Numbered from the stretch's first letter, positions 18,099 to 27,292 are shown. The stretch: DNA of 64,000 bases from Amycolatopsis sp. QT-25 (GCF_029369745.1 NZ_CP120210.1:682001-746000); one strand, 5' to 3'. Numbers and translations: made by a program. The notes: a model not told the origin generated them from the letters alone.

Positions 18099-19192
18099 CA
18101 CCTTCACGAAGACTGCTGGCCATAGTCGGCGGAGTCGGGGCGGTGGCCACTGGCACCGCCGCGGCGATCGCCGTCGCCGCGCAGCAGCGGCGGCAAAGTG
18201 AGGATCCATTCGTGGACGAGCCGTTGGGGGATCTCGACCCGGACCGGAACTCGACAGTGGCGGCGGAGGACGGCACGCCGCTCGCGGTCGAGGAAATCGA
18301 TCCGGCCGATGGGGGAGAACCGGAGCTGACCGTCGTCGGCGTGCACGGTTTCGCGTTGTCGAAGCGCTGCTGGCACTTCCAGCGGCGAGACCTCGCGTCA
18401 CTGAAGCTGCCGCGGGTGCGTCAGGTCTACTTCGACCATCGCGCGCACGGGCAATCCGGCGCCGCGACCGCCGAAACCAGCACCATCGAACAGTTGGCGC
18501 GCGATCTCGACATGGTTCTGCGCTCGGTGGTGCCGGAAGGACCCATCGTGCTCATGGGGCATTCGATGGGCGGCATGGTGATCATGGAGCTCGCCGCGGA
18601 GCGCCCCGAGCTGTTCGACGACCGGGTCTGTGGCGTCGCGTTCATCGCGACCGCGGCGGGCGAGGTCGGCGCCCGGGGACTGCCGAGATCGCTGCTCTCG
18701 AAGTACAACCCGCTCACCCGCGGCGTCGGCGGACTGGCAGGCTGGCAACCGGGACTCGTCGAGTTCGTGCGCGCGGCAGGCGGGCAGCTGACCCGGCAAG
18801 CCGTGCGCAGACTGGCTTTCGGCAGCCGAGGGGTGTCTTCGCGACTTGTCGACTTCATGTTGGAAATGCTCGAAGTGACGCCGGTGCGCGGGCTCGTTAA
18901 CTTCGTCGACACCCTCGGCAGCCACAATCGGTACGCCGCGCTCGCCGGATTGAAGCACGCGCACGTGCTGGTGATCGGCGGGGATTCCGACCGGTTCACC
19001 CCCATCTCGCACGCCGAGCGGATCGCGGCGGAGTTGCCGGACGCGGAGCTGGTGCGCGTCCGCGGCGCGGGGCACATGGTGCAGCTGGAACAACCCGAAC
19101 TGGTGAACAGCCACCTGATCGACTTGGTGCAACGGTGCACGGGCACCGATGGTGAGACTTCCGAACGGCGGACCTGGTGGTGGCAACGCTGA
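18095..19192 (+). CDS. membrane-anchored alpha/beta hydrolase
   Basis: 365 residues. An N-terminal hydrophobic segment (LLAIVGGVGAVATGTAAAIA) acts as signal or anchor. The hydrolase domain has HGFALSKRCW, YFDHRAHGQS, nucleophile elbow GHSMGGM, an acidic residue in GGDSDRFTP and the His of GAGHMVQLEQP. The GTG start overlaps the alr stop by 4 nt and its stop overlaps tsaE by one base, so alr, hydrolase and tsaE form one operon. A hydrolase between alr and tsaE is common in actinobacteria as I recall; substrate unknown. Confidence 0.88.
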   Translation: MTPSRRLLAIVGGVGAVATGTAAAIAVAAQQRRQSEDPFVDEPLGDLDPDRNSTVAAEDGTPLAVEEIDPADGGEPELTVVGVHGFALSKRCWHFQRRDLASLKLPRVRQVYFDHRAHGQSGAATAETSTIEQLARDLDMVLRSVVPEGPIVLMGHSMGGMVIMELAAERPELFDDRVCGVAFIATAAGEVGARGLPRSLLSKYNPLTRGVGGLAGWQPGLVEFVRAAGGQLTRQAVRRLAFGSRGVSSRLVDFMLEMLEVTPVRGLVNFVDTLGSHNRYAALAGLKHAHVLVIGGDSDRFTPISHAERIAAELPDAELVRVRGAGHMVQLEQPELVNSHLIDLVQRCTGTDGETSERRTWWWQR

Positions 19193-19656
19193 TGAATTTC
19201 GCTTTTCCGACTCCCGAATCGACGATGGACTTCGGGCGTGAGCTCGGACGTTCGCTGCGCGCCGGCGACCTGGTGCTGCTCGCCGGGCCGCTCGGGGCTG
19301 GCAAGACGACGCTGACCCGCGGGATCGCGGACGGTCTCGGCGTCGGCGGGCGAGTCAGCTCGCCGACGTTCGTGCTCGCCAGGGTGCATCCGGCGGGCGA
19401 GGCGGGGGTCGCGCTGGTGCACGTGGACGCGTACCGGCTCGGCGGGGATCTTTCGCAGCTGGACGATCTGGACCTCGATACCGAACTGGAGCGGTCCGCC
19501 CTCGTCGTCGAATGGGGCGAGGGGGCCGCCGAGCGCCTGTCGGACGACTACCTCGTCGTGCGGCTGGAGCGTCGTGAGGACGACGTCCGCATGGTCACCT
19601 TGGAGCCGCACGGCACCTGGACCTCCCGCGCGCTCGACTTGCGTTTAGCGGGCTGA
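19192..19656 (+). CDS. tsaE: tRNA threonylcarbamoyladenosine biosynthesis ATPase
   Basis: 154 residues. P-loop GPLGAGKTT at residues 32-40, SSPTF switch region, and the conserved VHVDAYRL and VVEWGE motifs. It works with TsaB and TsaD in t6A modification of tRNAs. ATG 19192 overlaps the upstream stop (TGATG); GTG 19177 is an alternative. The last residues (LRLAG) and the stop codon are encoded by a dispersed palindrome, which adds a TTA codon. tsaB, rimI and tsaD lie 5.5 kb downstream, separated by a convergent gene pair and two insertion sequences. Confidence 0.95.
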   Translation: MNFAFPTPESTMDFGRELGRSLRAGDLVLLAGPLGAGKTTLTRGIADGLGVGGRVSSPTFVLARVHPAGEAGVALVHVDAYRLGGDLSQLDDLDLDTELERSALVVEWGEGAAERLSDDYLVVRLERREDDVRMVTLEPHGTWTSRALDLRLAG

Positions 19657-19741
19657 TCGCGATCTGGGGCCCGACTTGCGTTTAGCCCCCTAATCGCGAT
19701 CTGTGGCACCGGATCGCGATTAGGGGGCTAAACGCAAGTCC
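19636..19741. repeat. three dispersed palindromes between convergent genes
   Basis: Copies at 19636-19667, 19673-19703 and 19711-19741. The first two begin with GACTTGCGTTTAG; the third is inverted (GGATCGCGATTAGGGGGCTA, then AACGCAAGTC). The outer copies supply the 3' ends of tsaE and of the carboxyltransferase gene. The second and third are nearly exact inverted repeats of each other and could form a hairpin of about 70 nt. Confidence 0.95.
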
Positions 19742-21060
19742 GCGGGGCCCACCACGGAGCGCGCGATTCCCAGGTCGACCAGGTCTTGGGGACGAAGCCG
19801 CAGGCGGTCCGCGAGAGCGGGGACTTCGTCGGCGGGCAGCTTGAGGATCGCCGCGGCCGCCTCCGGTGAGGTGACCGAGAAGTACGCGTCGGGCGTCATC
19901 CAGGTCGACCCCGGCGCCGCGAACGCGAGCGCGCCACCGGAGCCGCCTTCTCCGATCACCAGCGTCGTGATCGGCACAACCGCGCTCGCGACCGCTTCGA
20001 ACAACTCCGCGATGGCCGCGCCGGCCCCGGCCTGCTCGGCCGCCCCGTCGTTCGCCGCGCCCGGGGTGTCGACGAGGGTGAGGACCGGGATCCCGAGTCG
20101 CGACGCGAGCCGCACCAGACGCGCCGCCGTCCGGAAGCCCGCGGGCAGCGTCGGCGTCCCGCACTGCGCCGCGTACGCGATCGCGCGGCCGTCTCGCCAG
20201 CCGAAGCCGCACAGGACGCCGGAGTCGACTCCGCCGCACCTGTCGCCCGAGACGTTCTCACGCCAGTCGAAGTACGCGTCGAGGTACTCCGCGGCCCTCG
20301 GCCGGTCAGCGGAGCGCGCGGCCTGGACCGCGGCCCAGCCGCTGTCGGGCAAGTCCGTCACCCCGAGCGCGCCGGGAGGCTCGGCGGCTTCCGCCGTCGA
20401 CGATGTCAGCAGGCGCAGCCACCGTCCCAGTACGGCGGGAAGGTCGGCGGGGGCGACGATCCGGTCGACCTGGCCCCACGCGAGCTTCGCTTCGGCCGTG
20501 TACGCCTCGGCGGGCGCGCCGGCAGGCCGCACCCGGGAGCCCGCGAAACCGACCTGGGCCTCGGGCAGCGCGAGAACGACGTCGGCACTCGCACCGAGGG
20601 TCGCCCAGCCACCGCCGGTGGTCGGATCACGCAGCACCGAGATCTGCGGCACCGACCGGGCGCCTGCCGCTGCCCGCGCGATGCGCTGCAACTGCGTGAG
20701 CGCGCGCATGCCTTGCTGCATCCGGCTTCCGCCGGTCGCGATCAGCGACACCACCGGTAACCGCGATTCCACGGCCCGCGCGAACGCGGCCTCGACGCGA
20801 TCACCGGTCCGCTGACCGATCGACCCGCCCAGGAAGCCGAACTCGAAGGCGATCACGACCGCCTCGACGTCGCCGATCTCGGCGGTCCCACAGAGCACGG
20901 ACTCGTCCTCGCCGGTCCGCTCCTCGGCGGCCTCGCGTGCCGAGCGGTACCCCGGCCAGCCGATCGGCCCGTCGTGCGGCTCGTCGGAACGCGGAACGTC
21001 CAGCTCCTCGAAACCGGTCGCGATCTCCTTGATGACCGACCGCGCCGAGAGCCTGCTCAT
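19720..21060 (-). CDS. carboxyltransferase, fused AccD/AccA-like domains
   Basis: 446 residues with two crotonase-fold carboxyltransferase halves. The N-half has GGSRMQQGMRAL and DPTTGGGWAT like AccD; the C-half has PVLTLVDTPGAANDGAAEQA and VIGEGGSGGALA like AccA. I do not see the AccD N-terminal Cys4 zinc finger. It is translationally coupled (ATGA overlap) to matB upstream, so it probably acts on malonyl-CoA or a related acyl-CoA, as a carboxylase or decarboxylase component. No biotin carboxylase or biotin carrier is nearby. The C-terminus DLRLAP and the TAA come from a palindrome copy. Confidence 0.85.
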   Translation of the reverse strand: MSRLSARSVIKEIATGFEELDVPRSDEPHDGPIGWPGYRSAREAAEERTGEDESVLCGTAEIGDVEAVVIAFEFGFLGGSIGQRTGDRVEAAFARAVESRLPVVSLIATGGSRMQQGMRALTQLQRIARAAAGARSVPQISVLRDPTTGGGWATLGASADVVLALPEAQVGFAGSRVRPAGAPAEAYTAEAKLAWGQVDRIVAPADLPAVLGRWLRLLTSSTAEAAEPPGALGVTDLPDSGWAAVQAARSADRPRAAEYLDAYFDWRENVSGDRCGGVDSGVLCGFGWRDGRAIAYAAQCGTPTLPAGFRTAARLVRLASRLGIPVLTLVDTPGAANDGAAEQAGAGAAIAELFEAVASAVVPITTLVIGEGGSGGALAFAAPGSTWMTPDAYFSVTSPEAAAAILKLPADEVPALADRLRLRPQDLVDLGIARSVVGPADLRLAP

Positions 21061-22478
21061 CCGAGCGCTCGCTTCATGACCTTGCCCATGTCGTTGCGCG
21101 GCAACGCTTCCAGATAGCAGACGACCCGAGGTCGTTTGTGCGGCGACAACAGGCGCGAGACATGGTCGGCGAGTTCCGACTCGGTCGGGGGCTCACCGGC
21201 CGGCACCACCCAGGCCACGATGCGTTCACCGAGGTCGTCGTCGGGCTCGCCGGTCACCGCGACCTCCGCGACGCCGGGATGCTCCATGAGGGCGTTCTCG
21301 ATCTCGCCCGCGCCGATCTTGTAGCCGCCGCTCTTGATCAGATCCGTCGCCTTCCGGCCGACGATCTTCACGTATCCGGCCGCGTCGCGGGTCGCCACGT
21401 CACCGGTGCGGAACCAGCCGTCGTCGAAGGCGGCTTCGGTCGCGTCGGGGCGGTTGAGGTACTCGGTGAACAGGTTGGGTCCCCGGACCTGGATCTCACC
21501 GACGGTCTCGATCTCCTCGACGGGCCTTCCCGCTTCGTCGACGAGCCGCAGATCGACGCCGCGCAGCGGGACGCCGACAGTGCCGGGGACCTGGTCGCCG
21601 TCGGCGCGGATGCTGGTGTTCATGAGGGTCTCGGTCATGCCGTAGCGCTCGATCACGCGCCGTCCGGTCGCCGCGGTGATGCGTTGGTGGTCGTGGACGG
21701 GCAGCGCGGCCGATCCGGAGACGAGCAACCGGGCGCTGCTCAGGGCCTCGGCGAGCGACGGGTCTTCGCCGACTTCGCCCGCGATGCGGTGGTACATGGT
21801 CGGGACGCCGAACAGCATCGTCGCGCCGGCGGCGAGTTCGCGTGCGACGCCTTCGGTGGAGAACCGGCCGAGATGCCGGACAGAGCCACCGCGCCGGAGC
21901 GGTCCGAGAACGCCGAGGATCAGACCGTGCACGTGGAACAGCGGGAGACCGTGCACCAGGACGTCTTCAGCGGTCCACGCCCAGGCGTCCTCGAGCGCGT
22001 CGAGGGTGGTCGAGATCGCGCGGCGGGGGAGGACGACGCCCTTGGGCGGGCCGGTGGTGCCCGAGGTGTAGACGATGAGAGCCGGGGCTTCTTCGTCCGG
22101 CTCCGCGGGGAGATCGGCAGGGACGCCTTCGAGGGGGATGTCGCGGCGCGGCAGACCGTCGAGACCTGCGGGCAGGCCGGCGCCCGGTTCGGCCAGCACG
22201 AGGCCGGGCTCGCTGTCGGCGAGGATGTGCGCGAGTTCGCGCTCGCCGATCTTCGGGTTGAGCGGGATGGCGGGGACGCCGGCGAGCAGCGCGGCGACCA
22301 CGGCGATGCTGGTGTGCACCGTCGGTGTCGCCCAGACGGCGACGCGGCCGCTCGGCAGGTCGCGGGCGAGCGTGCCGGCGACGGCCGCGAGATCGGTGTA
22401 GGTCAGGGAGGTGTCGCCGAAGCGGAGCGCCTCCTTGGCGGAGCCGCTCGCCAGCGCGGAGAACAACCGATCGGGCAC
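21057..22478 (-). CDS. matB: malonyl-CoA ligase
   Basis: 473 residues, very close to Streptomyces MatB as I remember it. P-loop VYTSGTTGPPKG, GLPLFHVHGLILG, ERYGMTETLMNTS, GRKATDLIKSGGYKIGAGEI, and the C-terminal catalytic Lys region RNDMGKVMKR. It joins malonate to CoA with ATP, supplying malonyl-CoA. The GTG start at 22478 has AGGAGG about 7 nt upstream. The 3' end overlaps the carboxyltransferase gene by 4 nt, giving a two-gene malonyl-CoA operon. Confidence 0.95.
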   Translation of the reverse strand: MPDRLFSALASGSAKEALRFGDTSLTYTDLAAVAGTLARDLPSGRVAVWATPTVHTSIAVVAALLAGVPAIPLNPKIGERELAHILADSEPGLVLAEPGAGLPAGLDGLPRRDIPLEGVPADLPAEPDEEAPALIVYTSGTTGPPKGVVLPRRAISTTLDALEDAWAWTAEDVLVHGLPLFHVHGLILGVLGPLRRGGSVRHLGRFSTEGVARELAAGATMLFGVPTMYHRIAGEVGEDPSLAEALSSARLLVSGSAALPVHDHQRITAATGRRVIERYGMTETLMNTSIRADGDQVPGTVGVPLRGVDLRLVDEAGRPVEEIETVGEIQVRGPNLFTEYLNRPDATEAAFDDGWFRTGDVATRDAAGYVKIVGRKATDLIKSGGYKIGAGEIENALMEHPGVAEVAVTGEPDDDLGERIVAWVVPAGEPPTESELADHVSRLLSPHKRPRVVCYLEALPRNDMGKVMKRALG

Positions 22479-22582
22479 CGTGTGACCTCCTGCTCGACTT
22501 CGCCGGCCGGGGCACGTGGCCCTCGCAGGACCGTACCGCGCTGCCCACCCGCACCCCTGCGACCTGCTTCACACCCTGCCAC

Positions 22583-22604
22583 CGGAGCGCGTTTAGCGGG
22601 CTAA
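22583..22604. repeat. left half of a dispersed palindrome split by two insertion sequences
   Basis: GGAGCGCGTTTAGCGGGCTA A. The right half (GTGCGATCTGCG) resumes after the CTAA at 24855-24858. Removing both insertion elements and the target duplications rebuilds one typical unit. Confidence 0.88.
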
Positions 22605-23469
22605 GAGCGTGTCTCAGTAGGTGATCTTCTTGAAGCAAGTGAGGGTGGCGGCGAGGGTGAGGAAGGCGCAGAAGTGGTTGGCGTAGCGGTCGTATCGGGT
22701 GGCGAGCCGGTGGTAGCCGAAGAGCCAGGCGATGGATCGTTCGATGACCCAGCGGTGTTGACCGAGTTTCCTGCTCGACTCGATGCCTTTGCGGGCGATC
22801 CGGACCTTGATGCCGCGTCCGCTGACCCACCTTCGCAATTCGACCTGGTCGTAGGCCTTGTCGGCGTGCAGCTTCCCTGGTTTGCGCCGGCGAGGGCCGC
22901 GTCGGGATCTGATCGCTGGGACGGCCATCACCAGCGGCTTGAGGGCGTAGGAGTCGTTGGTGTTGGCCGCCGACACCGCCACCGACAGGGGTAGCCCGGC
23001 CCGGTCGGACAGAACATGGATCTTCGAGCCACTCTTGCCGCGATCGACCGGGTTCGGGCCGGTCATGGATCCCCTTTTTTGGCTCTGACAGACGCACCGT
23101 CACAGACCGCCCGAGACCAGTCGATCATGCCCCGGCCACCGAGTTCATCCAGGACCACGCGATGCAGCCGGGGCCACAGGCCCGCCTTGGTCCATTCGGT
23201 GAACCGCCGATGCGCGGTCGGCACGGTGACACCGAACGACGGCGGCAGATACCGCCACGCGCAACCGCTGGTCAGCACGAACACGATCGCCGTGAACACC
23301 GCCCGGTCGTCCACTCGCGCCGGTCCACCGCCCTGCGGGCGAACCCCATGCTCCGGAATCAGCGGCTCCGCCAGCGCCCATAACTCATCCGGCACCAGCC
23401 GCCGAGACAAATCGTCCACAGCTCAAGATCATGCACTATGACCAAGCAAACCCCTACTGAGACACGCTC
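22605..23469. mobile_element. IS5-family (IS427-like) insertion sequence, 865 bp
   Basis: Perfect 16-bp terminal inverted repeats GAGCGTGTCTCAGTAG / CTACTGAGACACGCTC bound two overlapping transposase frames on the minus strand. A 3-bp TAA is present at both flanks (22602-22604 and 23470-23472), consistent with a target duplication. It lies in the CTAA of a dispersed palindrome and directly adjoins the IS701-like element. Confidence 0.92.
22614..23419 (-). CDS. IS5-family transposase, two frames joined by probable -1 frameshift
   Basis: The first frame (23419 to 23063, GTG start) carries the N-terminal domain (MDDLSRRLVPDELWALAEPL) and the first catalytic Asp region (RAVCDGASVRAKK). The second (23066 to 22614) carries the rest of the DDE domain (GKSGSKIHVLSD; LHADKAYD) and the late YRKG-like region with catalytic Glu (WVIERSIAWLFGYHRL). 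They join at AAAAAAGGGG (about 23070-23080), where a -1 slip reads AKKRGSMTG. This is the usual arrangement for the IS427 branch. It looks intact. Confidence 0.88.
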
Positions 23470-24775
23470 TAATACTGCAATGACACTTCGTGATGGCCGC
23501 GCCGGCGGTAGTGGCTGGTTCGGGCGCGGGCTTGGCTGGTTCGTCGCCATCGTGACCAGTGCATAGCGTGCTGGATTGTGTGCTGGACCCGCGTGGTGAC
23601 ACGGTTGAATAGCTTGCGGATTTCGTTGGACGTGAGCGGTATCAGGCCGGGTGTAGATCCCCTTTTTTTGCGGTCTCTCGAGTGATGACGAGGAATGCTG
23701 CCGCTGCCATGGAGAGAGTTATATGCCGATACCATGCTTCGTATCGGCGGACCTGGTAGTGGTCGAGCCCGGTTTCGTTCTTTGCGGTTTGGAAACTTTC
23801 TTCGATCGCCCAGCGGCTGCCAGCGACGCGTACCAGTTCTCGGAGATCGGTTTCGGCGGGGCCAAAGCAAATGTAGTAGGAAATCTCGGTGGGGTCGCTG
23901 ACCGAGCGGCGGGCCAGCAGCCAGTGGCCGACTTCTCGCCGGCGCAGCGGGCGGATGTCAACTACGGCCCAATCGTAGATCCGCTGCCCGTGGGCGCCAT
24001 CGCCGCAGGACAGGCGCTGCCAGGCAGTCGGGGCGGCGTCCGCGATAACCGAGTGGGCGCGCCGCTGCCGCAGATCCATGGAAATCACCATCTGGGACTT
24101 GGGCACCGCCAGTACATGTGCGATGTCGTGTTCTTCCAGCCAGAGCCGCAGCCGTCCAACCTGCCCGTACGCTTCGTCGGCGGTGAACCACGCGAACGGG
24201 ATACTCGCGGCGAGCGCGCGTTCCAACATTAATTGCGCCAGTTCGGGTTTCGTCGCGAATCCGACGCCGTTAGGAATGCCCGCAGCGCTGCACCGATCCC
24301 GATCGGCGATCCACTCTTTCGGTAGATACAACTCCCGATCGATCAAAGCCCGCCCCCGAGCCGATACATACGCCAAGAACACGCCGATCTGCGAATTCTC
24401 GATGCGCCCGGCCGTGCCCGAATACTGGCGCGCTACGCCCGCGGACTTCGTGCCCTTCTTCACGAACCCGGTCTCGTCCGCGATCAACACGCCACGTTCG
24501 GCGTCCGCCAGCACCTCGACCACCGTGGCCCGCACATCATCACGCACGCCTTCGGCGTCCCAGGCGTAGAAGTTCAGCAGCCGCTGCATGCCCTGCGGGC
24601 CGGCCTCGCCGGCCATCTCCGCCAGGGTCCAGCCGTTCTTGCGCTCGACTTCAGCCAGCAGTCCCCGCAGGTAAGACACCATCTGACGCCGCGGCTCCAC
24701 CCGCGAGAACCGCGACGCGAACCGCCCCGCGAACGCAGTGAAATGCGCCGACCAACCCGTCGCCATCTCCAACAC
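23469..24775 (-). CDS. IS701-type DDE transposase, frames joined at an A7G4 tract
   Basis: The main frame (24775 to 23642; ATG 24766 also possible) encodes 377 residues with VLIADETGFVKKG, VGFATKPELAQL, FTADEAYGQ and SRWAIEESFQTAKNE as catalytic blocks. It ends just after AAAAAAAGGGG. A -1 slip there reads KKRGSTPGLIPLTSNE and on to SRWRR and HYRRRG, the C-terminal region expected of IS701 transposases, giving about 435 residues. Its TAG stop lies in the target-site duplication. Either programmed frameshifting or a one-base mutation would explain this. Confidence 0.8.
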
Positions 24776-24854
24776 AGGAGATCAACTACACGATCGCCGG
24801 GCCAAAGCCTAACCGACACACTCAACCACTCTATAACGAAATGTCATTGCAGTA
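23473..24854. mobile_element. IS701-like insertion sequence, 1382 bp
   Basis: Terminal inverted repeats TACTGCAATGACACTTCGT (left) and the complement of ACGAAATGTCATTGCAGTA (right) differ at one position in 19. The flanks carry CTAA on both sides (23469-23472 and 24855-24858), matching the 4-bp YTAR target duplication known for the IS701 family. The left CTAA shares its C with the last base of the IS5 element, so the order of insertion cannot be decided. Confidence 0.9.
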
Positions 24855-24885
24855 CTAAGTGCGATCTGCGCGCCTGGAGAGCGGG

Positions 24886-25086
24886 AGCGACTTTAGCCCC
24901 CTAATCGCGATCCGGCGGGTAGGGCGCCGGACCGGAGGCGGGCACCGTGCGGAGCGACTTTCGCGGGCTAAACGCGATCCGGGGGTCCGGAGGGCGGGAG
25001 CGACTTTCGCGGGCTAAACGTGCTCCGGTGGCAGGCGCGCCGGCCCCGGCACCTGATCGCGTTCAGCCCGCTAAACGCGCTCCGGT
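24886..25086. repeat. array of four dispersed palindromes upstream of tsaB
   Basis: Copies at about 24886-24914, 24951-24983, 24996-25028 and 25054-25086, spaced 13-37 bp apart. Cores differ (TTTAGCCCCCTAAT, TTTCGCGGGCTAAA twice, TTCAGCCCGCTAAA), so they are not simple tandem duplicates. The gap 24859-25110 has no gene and consists mostly of this array. It is a divergent-promoter region (matB/IS versus tsaB). Confidence 0.92.
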
Positions 25087-25096
25087 GCGTGGGTCG

Positions 25097-25110
25097 TAGG
25101 CTGGGTAACC
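25097..25110 (+). promoter_or_regulatory. probable leaderless promoter of tsaB (-10 element)
   Basis: TAGGCT ends 8 nt before the tsaB GTG, with no ribosome site between. The hexamer and spacing are nearly the same as upstream of glmS. Confidence 0.45.
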
Positions 25111-25770
25111 GTGCTGGTACTGGCCATCGACACCTCGACCCCGGCGGTCACCGCGGGCCTCGTCGCCCTGGACGGCGACGCCCTCGAGTCACGCGGCGAC
25201 CGCCTCACGGTCGACCCGCGCGCGCACGGCGAGCTGATCACGCCCCACGCCCTCGAAGCCGTCAAGGCCGCGGGCGTCACACTCCGCGACCTCGACGCCA
25301 TCGTCTGCGGCGTCGGCCCCGGCCCCTTCACCGGCCTCCGCGCCGGGATGGCCACCGCCGCGTCGCTCGCCCACGCCCTCGGCATCCCCGCCCACCCGGT
25401 TTGCGGTCTCGACGCGATCGCCGCCGACGTCGCCCCCGGCGAAGCGCCCTTCCTCGTCCTCACCGACGCGAGGCGCCGCGAGGTCTACTGGGCCGCGTAC
25501 GCCGCTGACGGCTCCCGCACCGACGGGCCACACGTTCAGCGTCCCGCCGAACTCGAGACCACCATCGAGGTCGCGGCGGGCGACGGCGCCCTTCTCTACG
25601 CGGACGCCCTCGGTGTCCGGCCGATCGAGCCGCGCTTCCCGTCACCCCTCGGGCTGGTCAAGGCCGCCCGTGAGGATTTCGGCAAAGAGCCCGCCCCGCT
25701 CACCCCGCTCTACCTGCGCCGCCCGGACGCCGTCGAGCCGGCCGCGCGCAAGAAGGTGACCACGCCGTGA
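25111..25770 (+). CDS. tsaB: tRNA threonylcarbamoyladenosine biosynthesis protein TsaB
   Basis: 219 residues, ASKHA fold. AIDTSTPAVTAG at the N-terminus, HGELITPHALEA and GVGPGPFTGLRAGMATA are the family signatures. It forms the heterodimer with TsaD needed for t6A synthesis on ANN-decoding tRNAs. The GTG start lies just after a probable leaderless promoter. The 3' end overlaps rimI by 4 nt (GTGA). Confidence 0.95.
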   Translation: MLVLAIDTSTPAVTAGLVALDGDALESRGDRLTVDPRAHGELITPHALEAVKAAGVTLRDLDAIVCGVGPGPFTGLRAGMATAASLAHALGIPAHPVCGLDAIAADVAPGEAPFLVLTDARRREVYWAAYAADGSRTDGPHVQRPAELETTIEVAAGDGALLYADALGVRPIEPRFPSPLGLVKAAREDFGKEPAPLTPLYLRRPDAVEPAARKKVTTP

Positions 25771-26246
25771 GGCTGGAACCCTTACGCCGCAAGGACATCC
25801 CCCGCTGTGTCGAGATAGAGAAAATCCTCTTCCCCGGTGATTCGCCGTGGACCGCCTACGCCTTCCACGCCGAACTGGACGCCGGCGGCCACTATCTCGT
25901 CGCCCGTCCGGAGGAAAGCGACGAGGTCCTCGGCTACGCCGGGCTCGCCGTCGTCGGCCGCCGCGGTGACTACGAGACGAGCATCCACACGATCGGCGTC
26001 GATCCCGATCATCAGCGCAAGGGCATCGGCACCGCGCTGCTGAAGGCGCTCCTCGTTCGCGCGGACGAGCTCGCCGCGCCGGTGTTCCTCGAGGTCCGCA
26101 CCGACAACGACGCGGCGATCACGCTCTACGAGCGGCACGGTTTCGAACGTATCGGCCTCCGGAAGCGCTACTACCAGCCTTCCGGCGCCGACGCCTACAC
26201 GATGGCCCGCCCGCGGGCCCAGGTCCGAGACGAGGTGGCGGGCTGA
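25767..26246 (+). CDS. rimI: ribosomal protein S18 alanine N-acetyltransferase
   Basis: 159 residues, GNAT fold. The acetyl-CoA loop is [10 protein letters not shown]; the beta-bulge strand ([12 protein letters not shown]) and the late [17 protein letters not shown] motif are typical. Located between tsaB and tsaD as in mycobacteria, with 4-nt and 1-nt overlaps. Probably acetylates S18 or related N-termini; the exact target in actinobacteria is inferred. Confidence 0.93.
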   Translation: MRLEPLRRKDIPRCVEIEKILFPGDSPWTAYAFHAELDAGGHYLVARPEESDEVLGYAGLAVVGRRGDYETSIHTIGVDPDHQRKGIGTALLKALLVRADELAAPVFLEVRTDNDAAITLYERHGFERIGLRKRYYQPSGADAYTMARPRAQVRDEVAG

Positions 26247-27292
26247 TGCCGCGCATCATCATGGGCATCGAGAGTTCATGCGACGAGACCGGCGTCGGCC
26301 TCGTCCGCCTGCACGACGACGACACGGTCGAACTCCTCGCCGACGAGGTCGCCTCCAGCGTCGACCAGCACGCCCGGTTCGGCGGTGTCGTGCCCGAGGT
26401 CGCCAGCCGCGCGCACCTGGAGGCGATGGTCCCGACGGTCGAGCGGGCGTTCGACAAGGCCGGGCTGAAACTGTCCGATGTGGACGCCATCGCGGTCACC
26501 GCCGGACCCGGTCTCGCCGGCGCGCTCCTGGTCGGCGTCGCCGCGGCCAAGGCGTACGCCGCCGCGCTCGACATCCCGCTCTACGGCGTCAACCATCTGG
26601 CCGGGCACATCGCCGTCGACACGCTTCAGCACGGGCCGCTGCCCGACCGTTGCCTCGCCCTGCTCGTTTCGGGTGGGCACACGCAATTGCTTCTGGTGGA
26701 CGACATCGCGTCCGGGATCACCGAACTCGGGTCCACTGTGGATGACGCGGCGGGGGAGGCCTACGACAAGGTCGCCCGCGTCCTCGGCCTGCCGTACCCC
26801 GGCGGCCCGCCCATCGACAAGGCCGCCAAGAACGGTGACGGCGCGGCCATCGCGTTCCCCCGGGGAATGACCGGTCCGCGTGACGCCGAATTCGATTTCT
26901 CCTTCTCCGGCCTGAAAACCGCGGTCGCGCGCTGGGTCGAAGGCGCCGAGCGCCGTGGCGAAGAGATCCCCGTCGACGACGTCGCGGCGTCGTTCCAGGA
27001 AGCCGTCGCCGACGTGCTGACCAGGAAGGCGATCCGCGCGGCCAAGGAACACGGAGTGGACACGTTGGTGATTTCCGGTGGAGTGGCGGCGAATTCACGG
27101 CTGTCCGAACTCGCCGCCGAACGCTGCGCCGAGGCCGGGATCACCCTGCGCGTCCCGCGGCCGCGGCTGTGCACGGACAACGGCGCGATGATCGCGGCGC
27201 TCGGCGCCCACGTGGTCGCGGCCGGACGTCCGCCGTCCTCGCTCGACTTCTCCGCCAATCCGGCGCTGCCGGTGCGGATCGTCTCGATCTAG
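26246..27292 (+). CDS. tsaD: tRNA N6-adenosine threonylcarbamoyltransferase
   Basis: 348 residues. [12 protein letters not shown] start, metal ligands in NHLAGH (H117, H121), [19 protein letters not shown] and [12 protein letters not shown] are all intact. It transfers threonylcarbamoyl from TC-AMP to A37 of tRNA with TsaB and TsaE. ATG overlaps the rimI stop by one base. The stop is shared with the convergent epimerase gene through CTAG (27289-27292). Confidence 0.97.
   Translation: MPRIIMGIESSCDETGVGLVRLHDDDTVELLADEVASSVDQHARFGGVVPEVASRAHLEAMVPTVERAFDKAGLKLSDVDAIAVTAGPGLAGALLVGVAAAKAYAAALDIPLYGVNHLAGHIAVDTLQHGPLPDRCLALLVSGGHTQLLLVDDIASGITELGSTVDDAAGEAYDKVARVLGLPYPGGPPIDKAAKNGDGAAIAFPRGMTGPRDAEFDFSFSGLKTAVARWVEGAERRGEEIPVDDVAASFQEAVADVLTRKAIRAAKEHGVDTLVISGGVAANSRLSELAAERCAEAGITLRVPRPRLCTDNGAMIAALGAHVVAAGRPPSSLDFSANPALPVRIVSI

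Noticed and set aside
22605..24854. The two insertion sequences as ends of a composite transposon
   Set aside because: They are of different families, have separate ends and target duplications, and enclose no cargo.
24886..25086. Evenly spaced palindromes resembling a CRISPR array
   Set aside because: Units differ in sequence and spacing, are also scattered singly through the window, and no cas gene is present.
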